NCBI GenBank assembly: GCA_947461635.1
Contig: CANHMH010000003.1
Span: forward strand, 1-49,287
Reading direction: 5' to 3'
DNA: 49,287 bases
Source: Flavobacteriales bacterium
GTDB lineage: Bacteria; Bacteroidota; Bacteroidia; Flavobacteriales_D; Crocinitomicaceae
Shown: piece by piece, positions 16,198-25,741 of the stretch
Layout: each line of letters starts with the position of its first letter
Position numbering within the stretch: position 1 is the stretch's first letter
Translations under genes and position numbers: made by a program
Notes under the pieces: model-generated
Told to the model about the DNA's origin: nothing
The model's database searches: none
The model's input: only the letters and a program-made list of their open reading frames with translations

Positions 16198-18543
16198 ATG
16201 ATGCTTGTATTTCGCTACTTAATTTTGAGTATAGTTCTTTTTATCTTTGGATTCAATTCCTTTGCGCAATTGAACATTGACTCTTTGTCTCATATTGATT
16301 ACCAACAACTGCATCAGGCTAATCTCAATGATGTTTGGGGTTATGTGGATGAACTTGGAAATGAATACGCGATTGTTGGGACTTCGAAAGGAACTTCGAT
16401 TGTTAATATTACAGACGGAGCAAATCCACAAGAGGTGTTTTGGTTGGCTGGAACTGAGTCGATTTGGCGAGATCCTTGCGTGTATGGTGATCATGCTTAT
16501 GTGACCACAGAAGCGGAGGACGGACTATTGATCATTGATTTAAGTCCTTTGCCTCAATCAAACAACCTTTCATCAACTCTCTACACTGGTCCTAGTTCAA
16601 ATCCTTGGCAGTCAGCGCATACCTGTTTCACCTCACCGGATGGTTATGCTTATGTTTTTGGAGCTAATCGTGGAAATGGTGGAGTGATTATTCTTGACCT
16701 TCATTCCAATCCAATGAGTCCTGTGGAAGTTGGGATATATGATCCTTACTATGTTCACGATGGATTCGAACGAAATGACACCTTGTATGTCGGACACATT
16801 TACGATGGCTTTTTTAGTATTCTTGATGTTTCTGATAAGGCAAATCCGCTTTTGTTAGGAACGAAGACTACACCAAATTCATTTACGCACAACATTTGGC
16901 CGTCTTCTAATGGACAAGTTGTTTATACGACAGATGAAATTTCAGGTGCGTACATTACAGCTTTTGACATTACCGATGGACAAAATATTACAGAACTTGA
17001 CCGCGTTCAAAGTTCTGCAAACTCTTTTGTAATTCCACATAACGTTCACGTGCGTGGTGAGTATTTAATAACGAGTTATTACAGTGATGGCGTCATTATT
17101 CATGATGCAACTTATCCATACAACTTGATTCAAGTTGGAAACTATGATACATATATCGGTCAAACACCAGGTTTTGACGGATGTTGGGGTGTATATCCAT
17201 TTTTCCCTTCAGGAAAAGCTGTAGCGGCAGATATCACCAAAGGATTGTATGTCCTTGGGATGAACTACAACAAAGCATGTTACTTAGAAGGAACGGTAAC
17301 TGATGCCGTAAGTGGACAAATGCTATCAGATGTAAGTGTTCAACTTTCGAGTGCAGTGATGGAAGAGAAGACGAATCAACTTGGATTTTATGCAACGGGA
17401 ACAGCTGCTTCCGGGATTTTTACGGTGAGTTTTTCAAAAGCAGGATATTATCCAATGTCACTTTCCGTTTCCTTAATTAATGGTGATTTGACAACGATAA
17501 ACGTTCCGTTAATTCCAATAACACCATTTACCGTGCAAGTGAATGTGCTAGAATTCGGCACGAATAACCCAATTACAGATGCGCAAATTCGATTAAGCCA
17601 TCCATTAATCAATCATTCAGGGATAACCAACGGATTAGGAGTGGAGGATTTCACACTTTATTACCAAGAAAACTACCGGTTGACCGTAGGGAAATGGTCG
17701 TATAATACGTTTTGTTTGGATACTATAGTAACAGAATTCACTAACATTATAACAGTATATTTGGTTCCAGGTTATTATGATGGCTTCGATTTTGACTTCG
17801 GTTGGAGTGTGAGTGGAACAGCTCAAACAGGGATGTGGGAGCGGGGAGTACCTAATCCAACGACCAATACTGTTCCCGCTGTCGATGCAGAATGGGATTG
17901 TGGGAAAGAAGCATTTGTGACAGGAAATGATTTTGGTTTAAATCCTGATTTTGATGATGTAGATGAAGGATACACGCAATTACTGTCGCCGCAAATGGAC
18001 TTTAGTTCGTATGCGACACCATACATCAATTTTGCGCATTCGTTCTTTTGTTACCATGGTCCGGGAACATTTGATGATACGATGAGTATTTATTTACTGA
18101 ATGGCACAACGAGTGTACTTTTACAACAGGTAATTGGTCCACAAGGTGATTTAATGGAATTCAACTATTTCAGTTTCCCTGTTTCCGGAATCATTCCATT
18201 GACAAATACAATGCAGCTGAAGGTCTTAATCTCTGACATTAGTCCAAATGTAAACATAACCGAGGCTGGATTCGATCATTTTACGGTCACGAATCAACCT
18301 ACAGCAAATGTCGAGGTGAATTCACTTGATAAATGGGTGCTTTATCCAAATCCAACAAATGAAATGCTCTTCATAAACGGAGCTAAATCCATCGGTGAAT
18401 GGACGGTTTTTGGGATGAATGGACAGGTACTCGTTCAAGGATCCACCGAAAATTCAAACCTGGAGGTCTCTGTTGAATCCTTGAAATCTGGAATGTATTT
18501 TATTCGTTTTCAAAACGAAGTTCGTTCGTGGATAAAACAATAA
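16198..18543 (+). CDS. Choice-of-anchor B family T9SS secreted protein
   Basis: The 781-residue product starts with a signal peptide (MMLVFRYLILSIVLFIFGFNSFAQ). This favours the ATG at 16198 over the in-frame start at 16153, which would place 15 residues before it. Residues about 25-370 are LVIVD-like propeller repeats (NDVWGYVDELGNEYAIVG, GTSIVNITDGANPQEV, DGLLIIDLSPL) of the choice-of-anchor B group. Next come carboxypeptidase-regulatory-like domains (about 375-530), a jelly-roll-like region with DGFDFDFGWSVSG, and a T9SS type A sorting domain (VLYPNPTNEMLFINGAKSIG to the end). It is probably cell-surface or released. Substrate is unknown. Confidence 0.85.
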   Translation: MMLVFRYLILSIVLFIFGFNSFAQLNIDSLSHIDYQQLHQANLNDVWGYVDELGNEYAIVGTSKGTSIVNITDGANPQEVFWLAGTESIWRDPCVYGDHAYVTTEAEDGLLIIDLSPLPQSNNLSSTLYTGPSSNPWQSAHTCFTSPDGYAYVFGANRGNGGVIILDLHSNPMSPVEVGIYDPYYVHDGFERNDTLYVGHIYDGFFSILDVSDKANPLLLGTKTTPNSFTHNIWPSSNGQVVYTTDEISGAYITAFDITDGQNITELDRVQSSANSFVIPHNVHVRGEYLITSYYSDGVIIHDATYPYNLIQVGNYDTYIGQTPGFDGCWGVYPFFPSGKAVAADITKGLYVLGMNYNKACYLEGTVTDAVSGQMLSDVSVQLSSAVMEEKTNQLGFYATGTAASGIFTVSFSKAGYYPMSLSVSLINGDLTTINVPLIPITPFTVQVNVLEFGTNNPITDAQIRLSHPLINHSGITNGLGVEDFTLYYQENYRLTVGKWSYNTFCLDTIVTEFTNIITVYLVPGYYDGFDFDFGWSVSGTAQTGMWERGVPNPTTNTVPAVDAEWDCGKEAFVTGNDFGLNPDFDDVDEGYTQLLSPQMDFSSYATPYINFAHSFFCYHGPGTFDDTMSIYLLNGTTSVLLQQVIGPQGDLMEFNYFSFPVSGIIPLTNTMQLKVLISDISPNVNITEAGFDHFTVTNQPTANVEVNSLDKWVLYPNPTNEMLFINGAKSIGEWTVFGMNGQVLVQGSTENSNLEVSVESLKSGMYFIRFQNEVRSWIKQ

Positions 18544-18555
18544 ATGAATTATTGG

Positions 18556-18563
18556 TAACTTTG
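18556..18563 (+). promoter_or_regulatory. Candidate -7 promoter box for the glycosyltransferase operon
   Basis: TAACTTTG matches TAnnTTTG and ends 8 nt before the ATG at 18572. No TTG lies at the standard -33 distance. It heads a tightly packed four-gene run. Confidence 0.5.
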
Positions 18564-18571
18564 AATCTCCT

Positions 18572-19525
18572 ATGACAGAAGAAATAAACGTCTCCATTGT
18601 GATACCGCTCTTTAATGAGTCGGAATCTTTGCCTGAGTTACATCGTTGGATTCAAGGTGTGATGCATGAACATTCCCTGAGTTACGAAGTGATTTTTATT
18701 GATGATGGCAGCAAGGATGGATCATGGGGGATTATAGAGGACTTAAGAGCTAAGGATTCTCATGTAAAGGGAATTAAATTCCAACGTAATTATGGTAAAT
18801 CCGCGGCTTTACACGTTGGATTTGAGAAAGCTGAGGGGAAAGTTGTCATCACAATGGATGCAGACCTCCAAGACTCCCCTGATGAAATACCTGAATTGTT
18901 CAATATGATTGTTCATCAAGATTTTGATGTGGTATCTGGATGGAAAAAGAAACGTCATGATCCAATTTCAAAAACAATACCAACTAAACTATATAATTGG
19001 GCTGCACGCAGAATTACAGGAATTTACTTACATGACTTTAATTGTGGCTTGAAAGCTTACAAAAATTCTGTAATTAAAAGCATTGAGTTATATGGTGACA
19101 TGCATCGCTACATTCCTGCCTTGGCTAAGTATGCCGGATTCACGAAAATCGGTGAGAAAGTAGTGCAACATCAAGCACGAAAGTATGGCGTCACAAAATT
19201 CGGCTTAAATCGGTTTTTAAACGGACCATTAGATTTGATGACTGTTGCGTTTATGGGGAAATTTGGAAAAAAACCAATGCATTTCTTTGGTGCTTTGGGC
19301 ATGCTCATGTTTGTATTAGGATTTGGATTATTCCTGTATATGGGCGTAGATAAGTTGTTCTTTAATAAAGCTGCGCAACGTCTTTCTGAGCGTTCTGAGT
19401 TTTTTGTTGCGTTGGTCGCAATGATTATCGGAATTCAATTTTTTCTTTCGGGTTTTATCGCTGAATTAATCGGACGAAGTTCTTCCACTCGAAACCATTA
19501 CCTTGTTGAAAACGAATTGTTCTAA
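18572..19525 (+). CDS. Family 2 glycosyltransferase (polyprenyl-phosphate sugar transferase type)
   Basis: The 317-residue membrane enzyme has a GT-A domain starting VSIVIPLFNESESLPEL, with IDDGSKDGS (residues 43-51) and the DXD-type motif MDADLQDSP (Asp96, Asp98). Two hydrophobic segments near the C-terminus (about residues 232-258 and 275-298) are typical of the DPM1/GtrB/ArnC group, which moves a sugar from a nucleotide donor to undecaprenyl phosphate. The sugar cannot be deduced. The next gene overlaps by 1 nt (TAATG). The four-gene run suggests surface glycan work. Confidence 0.9.
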   Translation: MTEEINVSIVIPLFNESESLPELHRWIQGVMHEHSLSYEVIFIDDGSKDGSWGIIEDLRAKDSHVKGIKFQRNYGKSAALHVGFEKAEGKVVITMDADLQDSPDEIPELFNMIVHQDFDVVSGWKKKRHDPISKTIPTKLYNWAARRITGIYLHDFNCGLKAYKNSVIKSIELYGDMHRYIPALAKYAGFTKIGEKVVQHQARKYGVTKFGLNRFLNGPLDLMTVAFMGKFGKKPMHFFGALGMLMFVLGFGLFLYMGVDKLFFNKAAQRLSERSEFFVALVAMIIGIQFFLSGFIAELIGRSSSTRNHYLVENELF

Positions 19526-20064
19526 TGGGGAAATTGGTTCACGTAAATAGTAGCTGGACCCTTTTTCTTGACAGAGATGGCGTAATAAATGAACGTGTCT
19601 TTGGTGCTTACATTTTGAAATATGAAGATTTTCGGTTTAAAAAAGGAGTGCTTGAAACATCCAAAGAGTTGTTCGGGAAATTCGGCAGAGTTATTGTGGT
19701 TACGAATCAACAATGTGTTTCAAAAGGTCTGATTTCGAAGGATTCATTGAATGTGTTGCATCAAAAAATGACGCTGGACTTTCAAAATGCGGGCGCCCGA
19801 ATTGATCAGGTATATGCGGCAATTGAACGAAAAGATGAAGCGCCTTTTATGCGTAAACCGAATCCGATGATGGCAGAACTAGCACAAATGGAATTCCCTC
19901 AAATTGATTTCAATAAGTCAATTATGGTGGGAGATACAGATGGAGATCTGAAGTTTGGAAAAACCCTAGGTATGAGAACTGTTCTCATTCGCAGCGCGGA
20001 AATAATTACGGTTGAACCTGATTTAGAATTAGATCAATTGGGAGATTTAATAGAATTCATATGA
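19525..20064 (+). CDS. HAD-IIIA family phosphatase (GmhB/HisB-N-like)
   Basis: The 179-residue protein has all four HAD motifs: FLDRDGVINE (Asp16 nucleophile, Asp18), VVTNQQ (Thr), RKPNPMM (Lys) and MVGDTDGDLKFG. This pattern is typical of D-glycero-D-manno-heptose 1,7-bisphosphate phosphatase and the HisB N-terminal domain. The cysteine zinc loop normally found before RKP in those enzymes is absent (IERKDEAPFMRKP), so the substrate may differ. It overlaps the glycosyltransferase by 1 nt and the next gene by 4 nt (ATGA), so translational coupling is likely. Confidence 0.85.
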   Translation: MGKLVHVNSSWTLFLDRDGVINERVFGAYILKYEDFRFKKGVLETSKELFGKFGRVIVVTNQQCVSKGLISKDSLNVLHQKMTLDFQNAGARIDQVYAAIERKDEAPFMRKPNPMMAELAQMEFPQIDFNKSIMVGDTDGDLKFGKTLGMRTVLIRSAEIITVEPDLELDQLGDLIEFI

Positions 20065-20813
20065 AAAACGTTTATATCATTTGTTTGTTTTTCTTTCAAA
20101 CATCCTTTGCACAGGTAAATCAAGTCGATGCCAAAGGGTTAAAACAAGGACTTTGGCAAAAGAGTTACCCTGGTTCGAAAATTTACATGTATGAAGGTAA
20201 TTTCAAAGATGACAAGCCTGTCGGAAAATTTGTTTACAAGTATCAATCAGGTGTAGTTAAGGCCGTAATTGACAATAAACCGAATTCAAATGTATCATTT
20301 GTAAAGTTGTATTTTGAAAATCAAGCTTTAATGGCCGATGGATTCTATCGAAATCAAAAAAAAGACTCTATTTGGATGAATTACAACGAACGAGGGGAGT
20401 TAGTAAGTGGTGAAAGCTACAAAAATGATAAATTAAACGGTAAAAAAATCACTTATTACCTGAATGATCAATTGGAAAACGGTGAATTAAAAGTTCTTTC
20501 AGTAACAATTTTCAAAGATGACATTAGGGATGGAGTCTTTAAAGAGTACTATCCAAATGGTACAATGAAAATGTCCGGAAACTATGTCAACGGTCTTCGC
20601 ACCGGTGAGTGGGTGGAATATTATAATACAGGTCAAGTAATGTCTCGAGTTCTTTACAAAGCCGATTACCTTCATGGTTGGTCGTACTTTTACGATAAAA
20701 ACGGAACTGAACTTTCCAAAAATTTATGGAAAAAAGGCGATAGATTAGAAGGCAAAGAGCTAGAAACGTACTTGAAATGGTGCCAAGATAAAAACATAGA
20801 TCCAAATCAATAG
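20061..20813 (+). CDS. Secreted MORN-variant repeat protein (YwqK-like)
   Basis: The 250-residue product has a short signal peptide (MKNVYIICLFFFQTSFAQ) and then repeated MORN-variant units such as GNFKDDKPVGKF, SYKNDKLNGKKITYY, DGVFKEYYPNGTMKMSGNY and NGLRTGEWVEYYNTGQV. Databases often name these toxin-antitoxin system YwqK family antitoxin, but the signal peptide and the lack of any toxin partner make that name unhelpful here. It is a periplasmic or surface repeat protein of unknown role. It overlaps the HAD gene by ATGA. Confidence 0.8.
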   Translation: MKNVYIICLFFFQTSFAQVNQVDAKGLKQGLWQKSYPGSKIYMYEGNFKDDKPVGKFVYKYQSGVVKAVIDNKPNSNVSFVKLYFENQALMADGFYRNQKKDSIWMNYNERGELVSGESYKNDKLNGKKITYYLNDQLENGELKVLSVTIFKDDIRDGVFKEYYPNGTMKMSGNYVNGLRTGEWVEYYNTGQVMSRVLYKADYLHGWSYFYDKNGTELSKNLWKKGDRLEGKELETYLKWCQDKNIDPNQ

Positions 20814-20815
20814 TT

Positions 20816-21961
20816 TTGAGTAAACTTGAAAAAATTACTTTTTTCTCTGCCTTACCACCTTTTAGAGGGGGTATTGCTCAGTTTAGTGAGCAATTTCGTC
20901 ATTCCTTGGCAAAAAAAAGAGAAGTAGATGCCTTTACATTTCAAAATCAATATCCTAACTTTCTTTTCCCAGGTCAATCTCAGTTCGAGGAACGGACGCC
21001 AAATTTCAAACATCCGAGAATTGTCTCAACTTTTCGACCTTGGACCTATTTCAGATCATTACGAATTTTTAAAAAATCGAAAGGCGATTTATTTATAACG
21101 AGTTATTGGATGAGTTTCTTTGGTCCCATGATGGGGTTTTGGGCACGATTTTTATCCAAGAAAACGGTTAAGATTGCCTTGATTCACAATTTAATTCCTC
21201 ATGAAAAACGTTTTTTTGACACTGTCTTTAATCGTTATTTTCTCCATCAGTATGATGGCTTTATCTTACTCTCAGATGCTGTGAAAAATGATGTGTTGGG
21301 CCTTAAACCGCATGCTAAAACGCTTGTGTTGAAACATCCAAGTTATCAGCAATTTGGTGAGAAATTTGATAAAAAACTGGCAAGGGAAATTCTTCAAGTG
21401 AATCCAGCTAAAAAAACACTTTTGTTTTTTGGTTTAATTAGAGATTACAAAGGCTTAGACTTATTGCTAGAGGCTTTTTCATTCCTTGATGCGTCTTTTC
21501 AATTAATCATAGCAGGTGAAGTTTATGGCGAAAGAAACGATTACGATAAACTCATTCAAGCGTCCAAAAATCAACAAATTTTCTTTGTGGATCAGTTCAT
21601 TCCGACAGATGACGTAAAAGTATACTTTAGTGCTGCAGATTTGTGCATACTCCCTTATAAGTCAGCGACTCAATCTGGCATAAAAGCAATGTGTGATGCC
21701 TTTCATTTGCCTACGCTCGTTAGTTGTGTTGGTGGATTGCATGAGGAAATTTCTGAAAACGAAAATGGATTTGTTATTCGGGATGTTTCAGCAATTTCAC
21801 TATCGGAACAAATCGGAGGGATTTTTTCAGGTTCTCGAATCGAAATCGTCTCGCAAAATATCCAAAATCAACTTGATAACAAAGAAAATGAGTGGGATGA
21901 ATTTGCGGATTCCGTGCTGAAATTTGCAGACACGATTCAACAATCGAAAAAATCACACTGA
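20816..21961 (+). CDS. Family 4 glycosyltransferase
   Basis: The 381-residue protein is a GT-B fold glycosyltransferase of family GT4. The N-terminal glycine-rich loop is in ALPPFRGGIAQF. The C-terminal half has LLFFGLIRDYKGLDLLLEAF and SAADLCILPYKSATQSGIKAM, where the E-x7-E motif of the family is replaced, and the closing strand ENGFVIRD. The start is taken as TTG at 20816, 2 nt after the previous stop, because the conserved first strand follows at once and no nearby ATG exists. It ends a four-gene operon with a GT2 enzyme, a phosphatase and a MORN protein. Donor and acceptor are unknown. Confidence 0.85.
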   Translation: MSKLEKITFFSALPPFRGGIAQFSEQFRHSLAKKREVDAFTFQNQYPNFLFPGQSQFEERTPNFKHPRIVSTFRPWTYFRSLRIFKKSKGDLFITSYWMSFFGPMMGFWARFLSKKTVKIALIHNLIPHEKRFFDTVFNRYFLHQYDGFILLSDAVKNDVLGLKPHAKTLVLKHPSYQQFGEKFDKKLAREILQVNPAKKTLLFFGLIRDYKGLDLLLEAFSFLDASFQLIIAGEVYGERNDYDKLIQASKNQQIFFVDQFIPTDDVKVYFSAADLCILPYKSATQSGIKAMCDAFHLPTLVSCVGGLHEEISENENGFVIRDVSAISLSEQIGGIFSGSRIEIVSQNIQNQLDNKENEWDEFADSVLKFADTIQQSKKSH

Positions 21962-21996
21962 TTATCTCGGTGATTGTTCAGGAAAGGTAAATTTAA

Positions 21997-22028
21997 TTTG
22001 ACTTTCAGGATACTAAATTCTATATTTG
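21997..22028 (+). promoter_or_regulatory. secDF promoter
   Basis: TTTG at 21997-22000, a 20-nt spacer and TATATTTG at 22021-22028 fit the Bacteroidota consensus TTTG-N19-21-TAnnTTTG in full. The expected transcription start (about 22034) is downstream of an in-frame start at 21974, so translation must begin at 22061. Confidence 0.75.
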
Positions 22029-22060
22029 CAACCTTAATTAAATTTCAAACACGAATTAAC

Positions 22061-25042
22061 ATGCGTTTAAAAGGATTTTTTTGGTTTCTGACGATTGTAT
22101 TGACTGCTGTGTGTGTATATCAGCTGTCCTTTACTAGTGTAGCAAGTAGCGTAGAACGCAAGGCAGAAAAAGAAGCCGTACTTAAAGTAGATCAACTTAA
22201 AAGAGAAGCAAAAGAAACAGGTGACTCTGTTCTATTGCCGAATAACACGAAAGTTGACATCTTCTCTCCAGAAGGTGCTGAATTAGCCAAATCTGCTTAC
22301 ATCAATGAGATTTTACGTTCGAAAGCGGAAAAACCAGTGTATCCAGTTTTAGGAGCAACGTTTTCTGAAGTTAAAAAACTTTCCTTAGCATTTGGACTTG
22401 ACCTTGTAGGTGGAATGAGTGTAACAATGGAGATTTCTTACCCAGATTTAGTTCGCTCACATGTTAAGAATCAAAAGGATCTTAAATTCACGAAGCCTTT
22501 TGAAGCTGCAATGGCAACATATGGTCGTAATGGCGGTGATTTCTTAGATATTTTCATTGCTTCTTATCAAAAAATAAATAAAGGACTTCCGTTGAACTAC
22601 ATTATCAAGGCGGATGGAATGGGAATCAAATCCTCAGATAGCGACATTGAATCTTACTTCAGAAAGTTGATTGCGTCTTCAATGGATGGAGTAGAGCAGA
22701 TCATTAGTCGTCGTATCAATCAATTTGGTGTAGCACAACCGAACATTCAACGAGATTTATCTACCAACAGATTGTACATCGAACTTCCAGGAGTTCAAGA
22801 TGAAAATACGGTTGCTAAGAAAATTCAATCAACGGCGAACTTAGAGTTCTATGAAACATATATGCCAGATCAACTTCAAATCCAATGGCAGGACGCAAGT
22901 CGCTTGTCTATGCAGAAAGAAGTAGAAGAAGTGGCAGAGGTAGTGACGGATACTTTGGCAAAAGATACGACACTCACAGAAAGCAAACCAGATGCTGGAC
23001 TTTCTTTGAAAAACATGAACAACAAAACGAAATCATTAGCAGATTTAGTAAAACCTGTTGGTGGCTTCGCAATGGGATATGCTGAATTAGCGGACAAAGT
23101 GAAAGTGGATGCGATTTTGCGTCGTCGTGATGTTCAACGTGCTTTCCCAGAGGATGTGCAATTCATGTGGTCAGCAGAACCTGAAAAAGTAGATGATAAA
23201 TCGAAGAAAACAGCTTATTTCCTTTACGCTTGTCGTATTCCTGAAGACGGAAAAGCGCGTGTGAATGGATCACATATCTCAAAAGCATCTACAGGATTTG
23301 ATTCTCAAGATGGAAAAATTACGGTTGACTTGGAAATGACCGCAGAAGGTTCAGACGAGTGGGGTAGAATGACAACAGAAAATAAAGACCGTATCATTGC
23401 GATCTCTATGGATAGCGTAGTTTACAGTGCGCCACGCGTAATCAATCCAATTACCACAGGAAGAACACAAATTTCTGGAAGCTTTACCTTCCAAGAAGCG
23501 GAAGACTTAGCAGGATTATTGAATGGTGGAGCTTTGCCTGCACCATGTGTGATCAAAGAATTACAAAAAGTTGGACCAACTATTGGAGCAGAAAACTCAC
23601 AAGCTGGTTTAATATCGTTTGCTTTTGCGTTCTTGGCAGTATTGATTTACATGTATTTCTACTACGGAAAAGCCGGTATGGCAGCAAATATTGCCTTAAC
23701 GGTCAATGTGGTGTTAATCTTTGGATGTTTGGCTTCATTCGGAGCTGTATTGACTTTAGCAGGTATCGCAGGTATCGTATTAACGATAGGTACCGCGGTC
23801 GATGCGAACATCTTGATATTTGAGCGTGTTCGTGAAGAACAGGCGGCAGGATTAGATTTAACATCAGCTATTGCGGTTGGATTTAAAAAAGCGTTACCGT
23901 CTATCATCGATGCGAACGTTACTCACTTCTTGGTTGCCTTGATTTTGAAAATATTTGGAACTGGTGAGATCGAATCTTTCGCAACAACATTGATCATTGG
24001 TATCTTTACTTCATTGTTCTCCGCAATTGTTATCGGTGAGTTGATCATCAATACATGGTTGGCAAAAGGGAAATCAGTTTCCTTCAATACAGCTTATTCT
24101 AAAGGTCTTTTCCAAAACTTTAACTTCAACTGGGTTGGTAACCGTAAGTACTTCTACATCTTCTCAATTTCCGTAACGATTATTGGAATGGTTGGTTTAT
24201 TCTCTCGTGGATTAAAACAAAGCGTTGAGTTTACTGGTGGATATACTTTTTCTGTGAAATTTGATAAGAAAGCGGATATCGAATACATCCGTACGAACTT
24301 GGAGAAGGTTCTTATCGAAAATAACGAGGTGGCTTCTATCGACTTAAAAACGAAGTCCAACGACTACAACGTTGATATCGTTACCAACTATTTGTTAAAG
24401 AAAGAAGGTGCGATGGAAGAAGTGAAAACGAAATTGACAGAAGGACTAAATGCGTGTGACTCAAAATTAGGAGATCATAAAATTACGGGTCAACGATTTA
24501 TTTCCGCTTCTGTATCAAGTGAATTATGGTCCTCTTCAGCGATTGCGTTATCATTGGCGATGTTAGCAATCTTTGCATACATCCTATTACGTTTTGGTCA
24601 CTGGCAGTATTCCATCGGTGCAATTGTTGGATTAGCGCATGATGCATTCTTTGTCATTTCGATTTTCTCTTTACTTCATGGTTACTTGCCATTCAGTTTA
24701 GATGTCAATCAGGCCTTCATAGCCGCGATCTTAACGGTTATCGGTTATTCGATGAATGATACCGTGATTGTGTTTGACCGTATTCGTGAGAACTTACGTA
24801 AGAGCTCAGATTCAGAAAGTCAACACGACATCATCAATCGTTCATTAAACAAAACTTTGAGTCGTACCTTCAACACATCGATGATCTTGTTTGTGGTTGT
24901 TTTGATCATGTTCATCTTCGGTGGACCATCAATCAAAGGATTCTTGTTTGCCATGCTTGTGGGAGTTGTTATTGGTACATACTCTTCACTATGCGTTGCA
25001 ACGCCAATTTTGATCGACTTCTCTAAAAAATTGAAAGCATAA
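22061..25042 (+). CDS. secDF: Fused protein translocase subunit SecDF
   Basis: SecDF uses the proton gradient to pull proteins out of the SecYEG channel on the periplasmic side. The 993-residue product joins SecD and SecF, as is common in Bacteroidota. The SecD half has a first membrane helix (GFFWFLTIVLTAVCVYQL), DLVGGMSVTMEI, a large periplasmic domain and TIGTAVDANILIFERVREE. The SecF half has FTGGYTFSVKF, VGLAHDAFFVISIFSL and YSMNDTVIVFDRIRENLRK. Each half has six expected membrane helices. The longer frame from 21974 is rejected, since those 29 codons lie over and upstream of the promoter. A terminator follows. Confidence 0.95.
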   Translation: MRLKGFFWFLTIVLTAVCVYQLSFTSVASSVERKAEKEAVLKVDQLKREAKETGDSVLLPNNTKVDIFSPEGAELAKSAYINEILRSKAEKPVYPVLGATFSEVKKLSLAFGLDLVGGMSVTMEISYPDLVRSHVKNQKDLKFTKPFEAAMATYGRNGGDFLDIFIASYQKINKGLPLNYIIKADGMGIKSSDSDIESYFRKLIASSMDGVEQIISRRINQFGVAQPNIQRDLSTNRLYIELPGVQDENTVAKKIQSTANLEFYETYMPDQLQIQWQDASRLSMQKEVEEVAEVVTDTLAKDTTLTESKPDAGLSLKNMNNKTKSLADLVKPVGGFAMGYAELADKVKVDAILRRRDVQRAFPEDVQFMWSAEPEKVDDKSKKTAYFLYACRIPEDGKARVNGSHISKASTGFDSQDGKITVDLEMTAEGSDEWGRMTTENKDRIIAISMDSVVYSAPRVINPITTGRTQISGSFTFQEAEDLAGLLNGGALPAPCVIKELQKVGPTIGAENSQAGLISFAFAFLAVLIYMYFYYGKAGMAANIALTVNVVLIFGCLASFGAVLTLAGIAGIVLTIGTAVDANILIFERVREEQAAGLDLTSAIAVGFKKALPSIIDANVTHFLVALILKIFGTGEIESFATTLIIGIFTSLFSAIVIGELIINTWLAKGKSVSFNTAYSKGLFQNFNFNWVGNRKYFYIFSISVTIIGMVGLFSRGLKQSVEFTGGYTFSVKFDKKADIEYIRTNLEKVLIENNEVASIDLKTKSNDYNVDIVTNYLLKKEGAMEEVKTKLTEGLNACDSKLGDHKITGQRFISASVSSELWSSSAIALSLAMLAIFAYILLRFGHWQYSIGAIVGLAHDAFFVISIFSLLHGYLPFSLDVNQAFIAAILTVIGYSMNDTVIVFDRIRENLRKSSDSESQHDIINRSLNKTLSRTFNTSMILFVVVLIMFIFGGPSIKGFLFAMLVGVVIGTYSSLCVATPILIDFSKKLKA

Positions 25043-25060
25043 GCTTTTATTCAATAGTTG

Positions 25061-25089
25061 AAAAGCCGTCCAATTAGGACGGCTTTTTT
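25061..25089 (+). terminator. Intrinsic terminator of secDF
   Basis: Stem AAAAGCCGTCC / GGACGGCTTTT has an AATTA loop and ends in a run of six T, 18 nt past the secDF stop. Confidence 0.9.
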
Positions 25090-25102
25090 ATTTGTAAAAA
25101 CA

Positions 25103-25688
25103 ATGCTGACGAAAAATAACTTACTTATCTTCTTTATTTCTTGTATTTCTTTTGTTGCTCAAATATAGGTGACACGTCCAGATTTTAAATCGCTTATTCC
25201 ATCAATCGAAAAGGAAGACTGGAAATACACGTTTAAGCGATCAGGAGCGCTTTTAGCTTGGAATCCAAATGACACCTCGGAAATGCATGCGATGATGGTT
25301 TATATTCGTTTGTTTTCAGGCGCGGGGCTGGTCAGTAAACATAAGTTGAGTTATAAAAAACTAGAAGAAGCGGTTCGACCATTAATGGACAACATGTTTT
25401 AAAGGCTGCTCATCCCTACTTAAAAGGTGAGGGTGGAGGATTGAATGCGACATATTTTGAAAAAGACTTAACTATGTGGACTGCTTTTATGGCTGCAGCA
25501 AATCAAGACAGAACCAGCATCTTTTGTATGGAACATATGAAGTTGAAAAAGCGCCCTTACCCTTTAAAGAAAAAACAGTTATTCGATGTGGAGGAATACT
25601 CCAAGGAATTGAATTCAATCCTAACGAATCAACTATTTGGATTATGCGACTTACAGTGACTAATGCGTTTGTTCGATCTACTCAGTAA
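25103..25688 (+). pseudogene. Decayed gene for a secreted protein of unknown function
   Basis: Three reading-frame pieces look like one broken gene. ATG at 25103 gives a signal peptide (MLTKNNLLIFFISCISFVAQ), stopped by an in-frame TAG at 25166. The same frame continues at once with TRPDFKSLIPSIEKEDWKYT and on to 25402. Near 25390 the sense moves to another frame (VLKAAHPYLKGEGG, then LNATYFEKDLTMWTAFMAAA). Near 25510-25550 it moves again (LLYGTYEVEKAPLPFKEK, then GIEFNPNESTIWIMRLTVTN) to a stop at 25688. The joined protein would have about 195 residues. One nonsense change plus two frameshifts argues for a true pseudogene over sequencing error. The family was not recognised. Confidence 0.65.
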
Positions 25689-25692
25689 GCAT

Positions 25693-25719
25693 AAAAAAAG
25701 CCAAGCGATTGCTTGGCTT
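25693..25719 (-). terminator. Intrinsic terminator of the SprB-repeat protein gene
   Basis: On the minus strand AAGCCAAGC-AATC-GCTTGGCTT is followed by a seven-T run, 23 nt past the stop at 25742. The plus strand lacks a T-run. Confidence 0.85.
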
Positions 25720-25741
25720 ATATCGTTGAAGGAACAAATTT

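Noticed and set aside
20061-20813. YwqK antitoxin function
   Set aside because: The protein has a signal peptide and no toxin gene beside it; only the MORN-variant repeats are supported.
21974-22060. 29-codon N-terminal extension of SecDF
   Set aside because: The consensus promoter at 21997-22028 lies within it, so those codons are largely not transcribed.
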